Shown here: positions 35,603 to 45,308 of the stretch, piece by piece
Layout: each line of letters opens with the position of its first letter
Position numbering within the stretch: position 1 is the stretch's first letter
Assembly (NCBI RefSeq): GCF_023284025.1
Contig: NZ_JAKIKR010000004.1
Span: 1 to 64,000 of the forward strand
Source: Shewanella abyssi
Lineage (GTDB): Bacteria > Pseudomonadota > Gammaproteobacteria > Enterobacterales > Shewanellaceae
Length of the DNA: 64,000 nt
Direction of reading: 5' to 3'
Program-made: the position numbers and the translations under genes
Notes under the pieces: model-generated
What the model was told of the DNA's origin: nothing
Seen by the model: the letters and a program-made list of their open reading frames with translations, nothing else
Database searches by the model: none

Positions 35603-36360
35603 TCTTAGCTAGAGTATTTACATTGACGATGAACACTTGTTTTTTAGGGCTAGCGTTAACGCTTGCCCTAGCGAATAACGTGTTCGCTAGCCAGTCAAAG
35701 ACGGATCTACAAGCGGCGGTAAAAGAGCAGTGTAGCCGCAGTTCAAATTACGATATTTATCTCAGCGGTATACATACTGGTACCATGGCCCGAACCGAGA
35801 CTTGGACGGGTAAAACCGCGGTGGTGACCTCAAAAAGTGAAGCCAGTATTTTAGGCATCGGCACTCAATATCAGCAACGAGCTGAATTGTCTTGGTCGAA
35901 TAAAACTAATGAGTGGATAACCGATAAGTTTCACCAAAAAGTGACTGGGTTTAGGGCGAGAGACATGCAGGTTTCTTTTAGCCATAATGGCCGTCAATCT
36001 CGGGTCAATATTGATGGTGACATCAGCAATTATAGCTCTGCTCATATCCCGCTGCGGGATGTGGATACTCTAGCCATTCAAATTCGTCAGTACCTGCTGC
36101 AAGGCCGCACGCAGTTTGCCTTAATCAGGCAAGCCTCTGATGCTATAGAGCCTTATCAACTCTATGTTCAAGCGCCGCAGACAGCCAACATCGCACCTTG
36201 GGGCGAGTTAACCTTGATCCCAGTTAAGCAATCAGGTGCCGAAGAGGTGACTTACTACTTTGCGCCTGCTATGGATTATCAATTAATTAGAGCCCGCTAT
36301 CACGGCATCATACTCCGAGGACTTATCGAACTTAATCACTACAGTTCATCCTGCGAATAG
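35599..36360 (+). CDS. DUF3108-like exported protein
   Basis: 253 residues if it starts at the TTG at 35599, which overlaps the barrel gene's TGA (TTGA), typical for translational coupling; an ATG at 35629 is the alternative and still gives a signal peptide (cleavage near FASQ). The mature part is beta-rich (YDIYLSGIHTGTMARTETW, a pattern of DUF3108 proteins) with a single Cys pair at the ends. It is periplasmic and probably works with the barrel. Confidence 0.75.
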   Translation: MILARVFTLTMNTCFLGLALTLALANNVFASQSKTDLQAAVKEQCSRSSNYDIYLSGIHTGTMARTETWTGKTAVVTSKSEASILGIGTQYQQRAELSWSNKTNEWITDKFHQKVTGFRARDMQVSFSHNGRQSRVNIDGDISNYSSAHIPLRDVDTLAIQIRQYLLQGRTQFALIRQASDAIEPYQLYVQAPQTANIAPWGELTLIPVKQSGAEEVTYYFAPAMDYQLIRARYHGIILRGLIELNHYSSSCE

Positions 36361-36522
36361 CGCTTGGGTTTGAGTGTACTTGGTGAATTGGTGGTCATTA
36401 AACCTGTAGGCACTGGAGATAAAATTATCGCTGGGGGCTATTTAAAATGGGAGCAATAACAGTGGGATTAATCACAAAGAGAGCTGAGGCTTTTTGTTGA
36501 CGCAGTGACATTGAGAAGACAC

Positions 36523-36549
36523 AGCCATAATCATTAACTCATTATGGCT
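36523..36549. terminator. Perfect hairpin between convergent genes
   Basis: AGCCATAAT (36523-36531) pairs with ATTATGGCT (36541-36549). It lies between the DUF3108 gene and the minus-strand gene ending at 36562; the T-tract is weak on both sides. Confidence 0.5.
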
Positions 36550-36561
36550 GTTGATGCTGTT

Positions 36562-36834
36562 TTACTTTTCAGTAAATTCCGCTTGAATCCTTTCTAGCTC
36601 TTCCTGTTCTTTAAGCTTAAGTCGTTGTTGCGCCTTAATAGTCGCTTCTTCCTGAAGCGTTGCTTGTCTTTCCTTAAAGCTGAATTTCTCTTCTTTAGTC
36701 AGAAACTTAAAGGCTTTATTATTGGCAAGTACGTAAGCAACGACATCTTCGCCCTTTACTCTGCGCTCATCCACACGTTGTGAAAAACGTTCGTTATCTC
36801 GGGCTTTACGCTGTTCAGCATTTAACTTGCTCAT
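36562..36834 (-). CDS. Small charged coiled-coil protein
   Basis: 90 residues from the ATG at 36834, which has AGGA eight bases upstream; the upstream in-frame ATG at 36849 overlaps that ribosome site. The chain is rich in Glu, Lys, Arg and Gln, mostly helical, with no signal peptide or membrane segment. No family is recognised. Confidence 0.65.
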   Translation of the reverse strand: MSKLNAEQRKARDNERFSQRVDERRVKGEDVVAYVLANNKAFKFLTKEEKFSFKERQATLQEEATIKAQQRLKLKEQEELERIQAEFTEK

Positions 36835-37136
36835 ATCTTGTATCCTCATTGGTTAATCAAAGTAGCGTTTCACTACGCTCAGTCAAACAAATGAGTTGTG
36901 TTGCACATTCATAAAGCTGACAGGGCAATTTTAGCATAATATGCGATCCGAGCCCCATGGATAGATAACTATTTGTGCCTGACTGGCTGATTTATGGACC
37001 TAGGTGTTGCGGCTAGTATTCTGATGACAGACCTCCATCACAACTTACAGCATAGAGTGTGATTAATAGTTGACTAAATTACTCGGGAATTATAACATGC
37101 ATTAAAAATACGCTTTTAGAGAGTTATGGAGTTTAT
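36835..37136. other. Divergent intergenic region
   Basis: About 300 bases between divergent starts. Nothing specific is recognised; both promoters must lie here. The right end carries GGAG before the ATG at 37137. Confidence 0.4.
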
Positions 37137-37322
37137 ATGTCAGTATCATTCAAAAAAATATTTGGTTTGAATAAATCAGAGAGCCAGGCTTCAGTACTAA
37201 CACCAACCAAGGTTGTCGACAAAGCTGAAAAAGTTGCTGCAACTAATGCTGCGGTAAAGGCTGACAATGCCAAGCCTAAACATGGTGACAGCGGTGTGTG
37301 TTGCGGTTCTTGCTCTAATTAA
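37137..37322 (+). CDS. Small protein with a C-terminal CCGSC motif
   Basis: 61 residues, cytoplasmic, Lys/Ala-rich linker ending VCCGSCSN. Clustered Cys at the end suggest metal or thiol chemistry. The GGAG ribosome site is clear. No family is recognised. Confidence 0.65.
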   Translation: MSVSFKKIFGLNKSESQASVLTPTKVVDKAEKVAATNAAVKADNAKPKHGDSGVCCGSCSN

Positions 37323-37475
37323 TTTTTAAGTTCCAGGGCGTTTCCGGCTGCCAAATATTGGCTGCATGCTGTCGTTATAGCAGAGTAAAAGGTAAGTTGC
37401 CCGATCAAGGTATCAAGCGGATTCTGCAATCCGCTTTGATGCTTAGTTTACGATTGCTAATCGCTCTGGTGCTAT

Positions 37476-39800
37476 TTAGTCTGCATACACTGGGCTATTT
37501 ATTGCTACATCGACTTCCACATTTATGTCCACATCGACTTTCGTATTGTCTTTTCCCTTAATGCTCTCGTGTGAAAACACCTTTTCACCGCCTATCCATG
37601 TTTCAAGCACATTATCAGTATCACGCATTCTTAAGAACGGATCTTTCATTGTCACCGGATCAATTTTGAGGATCACAAAGTCGGCAAACTTTCCTATTTC
37701 GAGTGAGCCCACCCATGCGTCGGCATGACATTGCCACGCGGCATTGTATGTTGCGGCGGCTAATGCCTGTGAACCAGTTAAGCGTTCCGCTACATTCAAT
37801 GTATTTTCGTCTCTAACATGGCTGCTTATGGCTCTTATGCTGTTATTTTGTCTGAAGACTTTGGTGTACTCTTTTATCGCGGGGCTAGCTTCAGTTACCC
37901 GAGTCATCGACTGTTCCATCAAGCGTAACGTCCCAATGGGGGATACCGGGAAGTCACTGTGAAGGGTGATTTTTGCCCCCGCAGCGATTGATGATTGGCA
38001 TAAGTCTAAACTTTTTTTAGCCTGCTCTTTAAAAATCACTTGTTCAAATGCATAGCCCCAATAACCGACATGACCAATTAAAAAACTGGGAGACAGCGCA
38101 AATTCTTTCATGCTGGCAATTCTGTCGGCATCGAGCAGTGAGCAGTGTTCAATTCTATGGCGCATATCGGCCCAATCCGAAGCATTATTTTCATATTGGT
38201 TATAGGCTATTTGATAAACTCTGATGGTATCGTTAATGGCATGATCACCATTAGCATGGATCATTAGTGGCCAGCCCTTGTTGTTAATGGCGGTACTTAC
38301 CATCGCCGGAAAGGATAAGTTATTGGCCATTTCGTCTTGAGCGGTATTTAACGCCATGTTGAAGTTGGATATCCCCTTAGATTGCTCCTTGTACACGTCT
38401 TCTGGTAATGGTGGGTAGCAATAGTAAGATTGATACTGGTATCCGGTTAAGCCTTGATTGGATCCGTCAGCGACTAACTTTAGATTACCGGTAAAGGCAT
38501 ATTGATACTCGGATGTTTTCGGGCAGTCACCGGCTTGCTGTATACCTTTTAGATCGGCATATTCTAGCGCTCCACCAATGCGAACTGGCGGTAAATCAGC
38601 ATTTTGCTCTTGTCGCAACCAAGTTTGTTGCTGGGTGCTAAATGCAGCGTCATATAAAAAGGTCATCCCTTTTCCGAGCGCCTCTGATAGTAGGGCCTGT
38701 AGAGATCGTTTTACAGCTTGTGGGTTTATATAGAGCGCTAGCTGTTCATATGGAATGGCACACAAGGCCCATAGTATCTGCTCCATCTCTTGCAGTTGGC
38801 CATTATATTGTTTAACAAATTGATTTTTAGCATCGGGGCCCGGTAGGCATAGTTTATCCTTAATGCTTAAATACGTTGTATGCCTTGCTGACGCTAACCA
38901 TGCTTTTAGTGAGTCAATTTTTGCTGGCGGCGAATAACTACCATCGTCATATTTTGTCCAGAATTCCCAGGTAGCCTCTGAGGCATTAGTGTTGACATAC
39001 AATGTATGGGCAGAAGCACTGAGGATGGCCAGTGGGTACTGCTTATTTTCCTTTGTAGGCTTGCTGAGCAGATCTAGGGTTTTTAGGTTGAGAGTGGTTA
39101 ATAGCTCTCCATCAAAAGGCATGAATGAGGGATCGATATCCTTTCCCAGTATCCAGGTATCAGCAGTTATTGATGTTGGGATAATGTTTTTGGATTGCAG
39201 GCTGTTTTTACTTGCTTCAGTGTCTTTATCAGCTTCACCGCTAATACCTATATTGAGCGTTTTTTTAATATAGTTTAAGTCGTAATCATGCCTCATCATT
39301 TGTTCATCGACTCCAGAAAAGGAGATAAAGTTGCTTATTAGCGCATCACCGCAAATGTGAACATGGGGGTCAATTAATCCGGGCAGCAGGGTTTGGCCAG
39401 TGCTCAGTTTTTGGTGAATAACCGTTAGCTCGTTAATCCTTTCTTGGCGCACTTGTTGACTAAGGTCTTTGCCTATTTGTAGCTGCTTTTGCTTTACCGC
39501 AAGTTCAACGGCTTTTTTCACATGTTGAAGTGTACCCACTGCGATAATGTTTCCGCCAAGTACACCAATTGCATCAACGGTGATATCGGCATTACCTTGT
39601 GTTACGGGGCGTATGGTACCGCCACTAATAATGAGTGGTTTGCCGCTATACTGTTGAGCTGGCTTGGGCTGTTGCGGTGTCTGTAGAGAAACCTCAACAT
39701 TAACATCAGCCTCTACTACTATTGCATTCAGTAAGCCCTTACCAAACGGGTCATTACAGCCACAATGGGTACAGGTATGGTCGTGAGTATGTGTTGTCAT
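37476..39800 (-). CDS. Amidohydrolase (YtcJ-like) with a His/Cys-rich N-terminus
   Basis: 774 residues, longer than the ~550 usual for this family. It opens with MTTHTHDHTCTHCGC, a His/Cys-rich patch. The amidohydrolase fold follows: LLPGLIDPHVHICGD gives the HxH metal ligands, later LMIHANGDHA and HRIEHCSL give further ligands and the catalytic Asp segment is near HSDFPVSPI. The C-terminus shows the family's GKFADFVIL. It hydrolyses C-N bonds in an unknown substrate. The upstream cytochrome gene runs in the same direction, so the two may be linked. Confidence 0.85.
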   Translation of the reverse strand: MTTHTHDHTCTHCGCNDPFGKGLLNAIVVEADVNVEVSLQTPQQPKPAQQYSGKPLIISGGTIRPVTQGNADITVDAIGVLGGNIIAVGTLQHVKKAVELAVKQKQLQIGKDLSQQVRQERINELTVIHQKLSTGQTLLPGLIDPHVHICGDALISNFISFSGVDEQMMRHDYDLNYIKKTLNIGISGEADKDTEASKNSLQSKNIIPTSITADTWILGKDIDPSFMPFDGELLTTLNLKTLDLLSKPTKENKQYPLAILSASAHTLYVNTNASEATWEFWTKYDDGSYSPPAKIDSLKAWLASARHTTYLSIKDKLCLPGPDAKNQFVKQYNGQLQEMEQILWALCAIPYEQLALYINPQAVKRSLQALLSEALGKGMTFLYDAAFSTQQQTWLRQEQNADLPPVRIGGALEYADLKGIQQAGDCPKTSEYQYAFTGNLKLVADGSNQGLTGYQYQSYYCYPPLPEDVYKEQSKGISNFNMALNTAQDEMANNLSFPAMVSTAINNKGWPLMIHANGDHAINDTIRVYQIAYNQYENNASDWADMRHRIEHCSLLDADRIASMKEFALSPSFLIGHVGYWGYAFEQVIFKEQAKKSLDLCQSSIAAGAKITLHSDFPVSPIGTLRLMEQSMTRVTEASPAIKEYTKVFRQNNSIRAISSHVRDENTLNVAERLTGSQALAAATYNAAWQCHADAWVGSLEIGKFADFVILKIDPVTMKDPFLRMRDTDNVLETWIGGEKVFSHESIKGKDNTKVDVDINVEVDVAINSPVYAD

Positions 39801-39971
39801 GAATAATCATCCTTTACTATTGCATGTGTTCTAATCATTAGTGGCTTCGGGATATAAATTAACCCTCGGAGCCGTTATTTATGGCATTTCAAAAAGTGCT
39901 ATCCCATGTGCTTGGGCAATCAGCTTTAGCTTGCGGCTGATTGTTAATGACGTTAGCTGCTTACAGCTTAA

Positions 39972-41399
39972 TCATTGCTTGGAACCCGCTGCGATATCAT
40001 CAAAAATATGACTTAGACTGTTGGACTTGGTGTTGCTAATACCGCTTTGTTTACCTTGGTAATTATGGCAACCGAAACAATTGGAGACGAACCCCGCTGA
40101 AGGTGAATGTGTAGGATCACCGCTTTCGGCGGTGAGATGTATTGCTGCGGTGTTAACCTCTTGATATTCAGTTTCAGCAACGGTATTAGCAAGTCGTAAC
40201 GAGCCTCTTTGGTTGCTTATTTGCGTTGTTGGTTGGCCATCTGTCGGTGTTGTATATGAGCCTTGTTGGATATCACTTACCCACAATGCACCGACATTGA
40301 AGTAGTTTTTAAGCACCTTAAAATTGTCGGTTAAATGGGGCTGAACATTTGCATTGAGTGTCTTAATTGATTGGGTGTTTTCAACAAACTGCGGATCTAT
40401 TTTAGCAGAGCCATAAGGATACATACGGCATATCTGCGAGGGTTCTCCGGTGATCTCAGTGCCTTTAGTGGGGTTATTAAATTGGCACATGGGCTGGTTA
40501 TCTTTTAGACCAGTAGCACAGGCCTGACTGGCAAAAGACCAACCGGCAGTTGTCTGTGGCAAAGTACAATCTGGTGCATTTACCTTATGTTCAAAGGTGG
40601 CCCAGATAAACTCAGGGTGATCTGGAGTGGCAACGGCGACATGAAACCCTATCATTCCCAACTTGGTAGTTTTGGCATTTTTCTGCGCTGACTTTGTTGG
40701 CGTTATATTGGCATCCATGGTGATGTATTTGCTTGAGTCATCACTTGCATCCAGTACCTTCCAAGCGGTTTTTATCTCAGTGGTCCCACCCGGGAAGTTC
40801 TGTTGCTGCTGGATTTTTTTCACATCGCACATGTTTTTACTGAAGCGAATATCGTAATAGACGACATTGCCATTTTGATCATAAATGGTTGCGCTGCCGC
40901 CAGCCTGGCCAATACGCTCAGGGATTATAATTGTGGTGTCATTTTCTTCATGTTTTGCGGTGCGTATAAATAGTACTTGTGAGTCATGAATGTCATCACA
41001 GGAGTTGGCAGGCGTGCCATCAGGCTTTACCTCTAACTCGTTAAACAGTGTGTCATCTTGAAAGTTGAGTACGCTGGAGTCCGTTGTAGAAGTCGCCATT
41101 AAGTAAGCGAATGTTTGCCATGAAAATTGATAGAAATCACAGAATGAGCTGTCTCCTGGGCCATTGCTTTGGGCAACCTCTGCAGGCAGACTCGGTGAGG
41201 TAAACCAGCTGGCCTTAGCGCTGCAATTATAAGCAGTAGGGGAAGAGCTGATACTCGTTACCGTCTCTGTCTGCAGCACTAATTCACTCTCTTGGTATAT
41301 CTCTGCAGATGGCGTGGCCTGCGCTATGCTGCTAGCCAATATACACAAAACTAGCGTAGTGACTAAGGTGCTTACATTCCTTGTAGGGGACGTATTCAT
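39972..41399 (-). CDS. Exported monoheme c-type cytochrome family protein
   Basis: 475 residues with a signal peptide (cleavage near AQAT). One heme motif, CFGCH, near the C-terminus; the rest is a large domain with paired Cys and the pattern TEIKTAWK...GMIGFHVA...HPEFIWATFEH, seen in a family of uncharacterised periplasmic cytochromes. It should act in the periplasm in electron transfer. Ribosome site AAGGA before the ATG. The amidohydrolase follows 171 bases downstream. Confidence 0.82.
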   Translation of the reverse strand: MNTSPTRNVSTLVTTLVLCILASSIAQATPSAEIYQESELVLQTETVTSISSSPTAYNCSAKASWFTSPSLPAEVAQSNGPGDSSFCDFYQFSWQTFAYLMATSTTDSSVLNFQDDTLFNELEVKPDGTPANSCDDIHDSQVLFIRTAKHEENDTTIIIPERIGQAGGSATIYDQNGNVVYYDIRFSKNMCDVKKIQQQQNFPGGTTEIKTAWKVLDASDDSSKYITMDANITPTKSAQKNAKTTKLGMIGFHVAVATPDHPEFIWATFEHKVNAPDCTLPQTTAGWSFASQACATGLKDNQPMCQFNNPTKGTEITGEPSQICRMYPYGSAKIDPQFVENTQSIKTLNANVQPHLTDNFKVLKNYFNVGALWVSDIQQGSYTTPTDGQPTTQISNQRGSLRLANTVAETEYQEVNTAAIHLTAESGDPTHSPSAGFVSNCFGCHNYQGKQSGISNTKSNSLSHIFDDIAAGSKQ

Positions 41400-41763
41400 A
41401 CTATATTCCTTTATTCAAATTGTTTGATATCGACTTTGGAGCAAAGCCAGCTCCGCATTGATAACGCGATGCTAGTAATGACAACAAGTTCGAATGATGA
41501 ATATAACTAAGAAATTCACAATCCACTCTTCTGATAATATTCTTTATAAAAATCAGAGGCTAAATCGATTGAGTATCGATGTTCTTCACATCTGTGGCTG
41601 TGGACTAAAGGCAGAAATTCAGTAGGTTTGTACACTTTACTAGCGATTTTTTGATTCGTTAGGTTGAATCTTTCGCTGTTTACTTAGCGAAGATGAGGAT
41701 TACAGTGGTTACACACTTGTGAGAAGGGGCTTTATCAAGCGATGTGCAGATATTCTTCGCAGC
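41400..41763. other. Intergenic region
   Basis: About 360 bases between the cytochrome start and the stop of the WYL regulator, both on the minus strand, so it holds the cytochrome promoter. A weak hairpin (TTCGCT/AGCGAA) lies near 41669-41688. Nothing else is recognised. Confidence 0.4.
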
Positions 41764-42444
41764 TTAACCATGCTCGGCTTCCATTAAGGCAATATAGTCT
41801 TGCATCTCTTTGCCTGGGGTTATGGCAAAATGCTTTGCTAAGCCAGCCAAGTTAATAATTCTATCGACACGGAAATTACGAAAGTCATTTCGTAGCTCAC
41901 ACCATGCGAGTAAGGTCCAAGTGCCTTTCCAGAAATAGATGGCCAGTGGGCGCACTTCTCTGTGACTGATATCCTCTTTCGCATCGCGGTAATCCATCAA
42001 TAGATATTCTCTTAATCGTGAAGCTTTTCTTAACGGGTCGAGAAACTGAAACTCATCGCTATCGATGTAAAAATCAGGTGCGAACATCAATGATTGATAC
42101 TCTTTGAGCCTTGCGGGTAGCACGGCTTCGACTTTTATCATCGCTTGTTTTGCGGCGCTCGACAGCTCTTTTCCACCCCAAGCTTGTACCATGCGCATAC
42201 CGACTTGAATCGCCTCTAGTTCAGCTTCATTGAACATCAGTGGCGGCACATTAACCTCTTGTCGTAGCAGATATCCCACGCCCGCTTCACCCTCAATAGG
42301 AATACCATTTAAGCAGAGATCTTGTACGTCACGGTAGACGGTACGCGTCGATACCTCTAACCTTTCGGCCAGCTCTTTAGCCGTGGTTAAGCGGCGATGA
42401 CGCAATATTTGAACTAGCTGAAATAATCTATCGGCGCGGCGCAT
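41764..42444 (-). CDS. WYL-domain transcriptional regulator (YafY-like)
   Basis: 226 residues from the ATG at 42444 (AAGGT upstream). The N-terminal helix-turn-helix (TTAKELAERLEVSTRTVYRD) is followed by a WYL domain (VRPLAIYFWKGTWTLLAWC) that senses a ligand, and a short C-terminal extension. Such regulators often control adjacent enzyme genes; here it is third in line after a VOC and a GyrI-like gene, with a 90-base gap. Confidence 0.9.
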   Translation of the reverse strand: MRRADRLFQLVQILRHRRLTTAKELAERLEVSTRTVYRDVQDLCLNGIPIEGEAGVGYLLRQEVNVPPLMFNEAELEAIQVGMRMVQAWGGKELSSAAKQAMIKVEAVLPARLKEYQSLMFAPDFYIDSDEFQFLDPLRKASRLREYLLMDYRDAKEDISHREVRPLAIYFWKGTWTLLAWCELRNDFRNFRVDRIINLAGLAKHFAITPGKEMQDYIALMEAEHG

Positions 42445-42533
42445 GTTATACCTTACTGAAAGTCTGAATGATGCTGACAAACAATAGAGCCAAATTCAAC
42501 CTGAAGTTAAACTCGGCTCTCAATATTTGGCAG

Positions 42534-43010
42534 TTAGGTTAAGGGCTTAATGCCAATATAGATCTCAACACGATGACTATCTAGATAAACCTCATAATCG
42601 GTGAGGTAACAGCGTTGATACTCACATTTGGGTGAGGCGAAATAGCGCCATACTTGCTGCCAAAGGTTTATCACACATTGGGGCATCTCCCCTTGAGCGC
42701 TAAACTTAAGGTAGTCACCAGCAATTAAGGTAAGATCACATGCTTGTGCTTCGGTGGCCGTCGTTCCCGCTAATAGCGAGAACTCACCGTCCATATCCGA
42801 TTGATAATCATAATAGACGCCATACATTAGCTGACCATCGCGGTGGGTTTGGACTCGCTCGGCAAAGTAACGTTGCCAAAGAGGCGCTATTTTTTGCGTG
42901 GCTGTATGTTGCTCAGCAAGATTGCTGGTCCTGATCATTAAGCCTGCAAGTTGAACCGCTGTTTGCGTAACTCTCTCAGGTGAAACGACATCCATTTTTA
43001 TATCACTCAT
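42534..43010 (-). CDS. GyrI-like effector-binding domain protein
   Basis: 158 residues from the ATG at 43010, where GGAGAG gives a good ribosome site; longer frames overlap the VOC gene. It is a stand-alone effector-binding domain as in the C-terminal part of BmrR/Rob and GyrI: pattern VTQTAVQLAGLMIRTSN near the N-terminus and VEIYIGIKPLT at the end. It may bind a small ligand. Middle gene of a VOC / GyrI-like / WYL unit. Confidence 0.8.
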   Translation of the reverse strand: MSDIKMDVVSPERVTQTAVQLAGLMIRTSNLAEQHTATQKIAPLWQRYFAERVQTHRDGQLMYGVYYDYQSDMDGEFSLLAGTTATEAQACDLTLIAGDYLKFSAQGEMPQCVINLWQQVWRYFASPKCEYQRCYLTDYEVYLDSHRVEIYIGIKPLT

Positions 43011-43054
43011 GTTCTCTCCATTGAATACAGCTTGTAACTCTGGGGCTGCTAAGG

Positions 43055-43438
43055 TTACTTTTCCTTGGACCAAAGGCCGACAGTATTGCCTTCGCAGTCT
43101 TGAAATAACGCGATAAAGCCGCATTCACCGTCCTTTATCGGCATCACTGGCAATAGTACTTTTACCCCTGCTTGGGTTATTTTATTCACCAGCCCTGAGA
43201 GCTGTTCACTTAGGTGAAGGTAAAGCACACTACCATGGGCTGATGGCTGCATCATCTCATGTTTAACTAAGCCGATGCTGGCAGCGTCCTTATCTGCTGT
43301 TTCTAGCACCGCCATCTCCATATCATTCATGACTTCACGTCTGAAACTGACGCCAAAATGTTGCGTGTAAAATGCGACGGCTCTATCCATATCTGTAACG
43401 GGGATCTCGCCCCAAACTAAGGCTGCATTATGTAACAT
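43055..43438 (-). CDS. VOC (glyoxalase/bleomycin-resistance) family protein
   Basis: 127 residues from the ATG at 43438 with AAGGAG seven bases upstream. The beta-alpha-beta-beta-beta modules are visible: WGEIPVTDMDRAVAFYTQHFG at the start and GFIALFQDCEGNTVGLWS at the end, with metal ligands plausible. VOC proteins carry out metal-dependent reactions or bind drugs. First gene of a likely three-gene operon. Confidence 0.87.
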   Translation of the reverse strand: MLHNAALVWGEIPVTDMDRAVAFYTQHFGVSFRREVMNDMEMAVLETADKDAASIGLVKHEMMQPSAHGSVLYLHLSEQLSGLVNKITQAGVKVLLPVMPIKDGECGFIALFQDCEGNTVGLWSKEK

Positions 43439-43583
43439 GATTAACTCCTTGGATGAGCTGAGTGAACATTCGATATGAAGGCTTACCACTCAGCGACACA
43501 GCAAGGATAAAGCAGGGCTACTGACAGCCTGGTGTCAGTAGAGATTGGCTTGCAGCAGGTAATTGTTGATAAATCGCGCAGAT

Positions 43584-43617
43584 AAAAAAATGCCAGTCGG
43601 TGGGATGACTGGCATTC
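43584..43617 (-). terminator. nrfA-like gene terminator
   Basis: AATGCCAGTC pairs with GACTGGCATT; on the minus strand a run of seven T follows. It is 40 bases after the nrfA-like stop. Confidence 0.88.
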
Positions 43618-43655
43618 TGTTTTGGAGATGGTGGTTTAATAAATTACCTTAGTGA

Positions 43656-45308
43656 TTAACGTAATTCAGCTGGCCACTCTTTCTTAACGCGCTCTTCAAC
43701 GAACTCGTCTTTGGCTGCTTTCATTGCGTCTAAGTCAAGACCCGCAAGCGGTTGTACTTTTGCTTTAGTATCATACTTAGCTGCGTCGTACACATATTCA
43801 GCTGCATACTTAGCGAGTAAGGCATCAGCTTCGATGAGTGCCGCATCCAAAATAGTATTGGCCTTAGTTAGCAAGCGTTTAGCTTCATCTGGATTATGCG
43901 CCGCGATACCGTGTGAAGCGGTTGCGCTGTCCCAGAACCACTGCGCGTTACGCACTTGACCTAACAGGCTGTTCATCTCAGTAGCAAGTTCGTTTCCAGC
44001 AGTAAGTGCGCCTTCATAGGCCGCTTTAGCTTCGCCAATCGTTTTGCCTGCCTCTAGACCTTCGATACCATTTGCCGCCCAAATTGCTTGTGCTTTAAAG
44101 TGGACTTCGGTTAGGCGAGGGTCGGTACCCTTGGCTGTAAAACGTAGGGTGTTGATTTCAGCTTTACGCTCAGCCACTATCGTTTCTAGTCGTTCAGCAC
44201 TATGACAAGTTTTACAGTCAGCCGGTAGCTTGGCTGCATCAAATGTGACTTTATGGTTTGAGTACTCTTGGCCTTCAGAGTTAGTCGATTTAGGCATATG
44301 ACATGTATTACAGCTAAACTCTAAATGGCTGCTCATTACATGGGTAGTTCGGTCTGACATGTTTTCAAACTCAGGGTGCTGCGCTTTTAGCGACGGCGAA
44401 CCAGAGATAGCGTTAGTCCAATCTTTAAAGTTAATGTTGTCGTAGAAAGCTAACTGAGCTTCTGCTGCGAAACCTTTATATAGATTGTCAGTTCCTTTGT
44501 AGTCAACAACGCTTGCGTAATCGGTGTCAACACCTGGTACCCAATGATCCCACGGGTAGCGTACTTTCTTAGAGTCTCCGCCATCGAAGTAGTATTCTAC
44601 GTGACACTGAGCGCAAGTTTGACCTGCTTGAGTAGTGTGGTCTTGAGCCGCGAAAGTTAGCGCAACTTTATCCATTGCGCGCTCTGTATATGGACGGCTT
44701 AGGCGTAGTGTATTTTCGCCCAATTCATGACAGTCGGCGCAGCCAATGACGTTAGACATCTCTTCGCCCCAAACGGACCAGCCGTTGTCAGCAAATGTTC
44801 CTTCGCCAACTTCGTCATACATACGAGCTACGTCAGGAGACTTACAAGACCAGCAACTCGCTTTCATTGCTTCACCGACAACAACACCGTCATGACCTAC
44901 AAGAGGGGCACCGGTACGAAGCGTTTTGATAATGTCGGTTAATGCAAACTGATGACCGCGAGCACGGTTGTAATCTTTAGCAAAACCGTAACCAGCCCAC
45001 GCACTCACTAGGTTTGGATTTGTTTCCAATAAGTCAGTCGGTACGCCTGTGTCAGGGTTAGTGTCTGCAGTTTCAAGCCAAGTAGTATGTTGGTCAGGGA
45101 AGGTTTCTTTCCAGTTATCACTGTTGTAAAAGTCAGGCTCAACGGGATCTACAGGATCAACTGGATCTACAGGTTCAGCGACACAAGTATTGGTGCTTGG
45201 ATCTAAAATAGTGCCATCACTACATATTTTAGTTGAATCATCATCGCTATTACAACCCGATAATGCGGTCATTACGGCTACAGCGATAGCAAGTTTTTGT
45301 AATCTCAT
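43656..45308 (-). CDS. nrfA: Pentaheme cytochrome c nitrite reductase NrfA, lipoprotein variant
   Basis: 550 residues from the second of two adjacent ATG codons (AGGAG five bases away). It carries the special active-site heme motif CWSCK (first Cys at 152) and four CxxCH motifs (CADCH, CAQCH, CNTCH, CKTCH), as in NrfA, which reduces nitrite to ammonium with six electrons. Unlike the usual form it has a lipobox (ALSGC, Cys19) and then a Val-Asp-Pro repeat linker, so it is likely anchored in a membrane. No heme lyase or nrf partner is adjacent. Other ammonia-forming roles are possible. Confidence 0.88.
   Translation of the reverse strand: MRLQKLAIAVAVMTALSGCNSDDDSTKICSDGTILDPSTNTCVAEPVDPVDPVDPVEPDFYNSDNWKETFPDQHTTWLETADTNPDTGVPTDLLETNPNLVSAWAGYGFAKDYNRARGHQFALTDIIKTLRTGAPLVGHDGVVVGEAMKASCWSCKSPDVARMYDEVGEGTFADNGWSVWGEEMSNVIGCADCHELGENTLRLSRPYTERAMDKVALTFAAQDHTTQAGQTCAQCHVEYYFDGGDSKKVRYPWDHWVPGVDTDYASVVDYKGTDNLYKGFAAEAQLAFYDNINFKDWTNAISGSPSLKAQHPEFENMSDRTTHVMSSHLEFSCNTCHMPKSTNSEGQEYSNHKVTFDAAKLPADCKTCHSAERLETIVAERKAEINTLRFTAKGTDPRLTEVHFKAQAIWAANGIEGLEAGKTIGEAKAAYEGALTAGNELATEMNSLLGQVRNAQWFWDSATASHGIAAHNPDEAKRLLTKANTILDAALIEADALLAKYAAEYVYDAAKYDTKAKVQPLAGLDLDAMKAAKDEFVEERVKKEWPAELR

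Noticed and set aside
37358-37561. 67-codon plus-strand frame after the CCGSC gene
   Set aside because: No ribosome site or recognisable features, and it overlaps the amidohydrolase 3' end.
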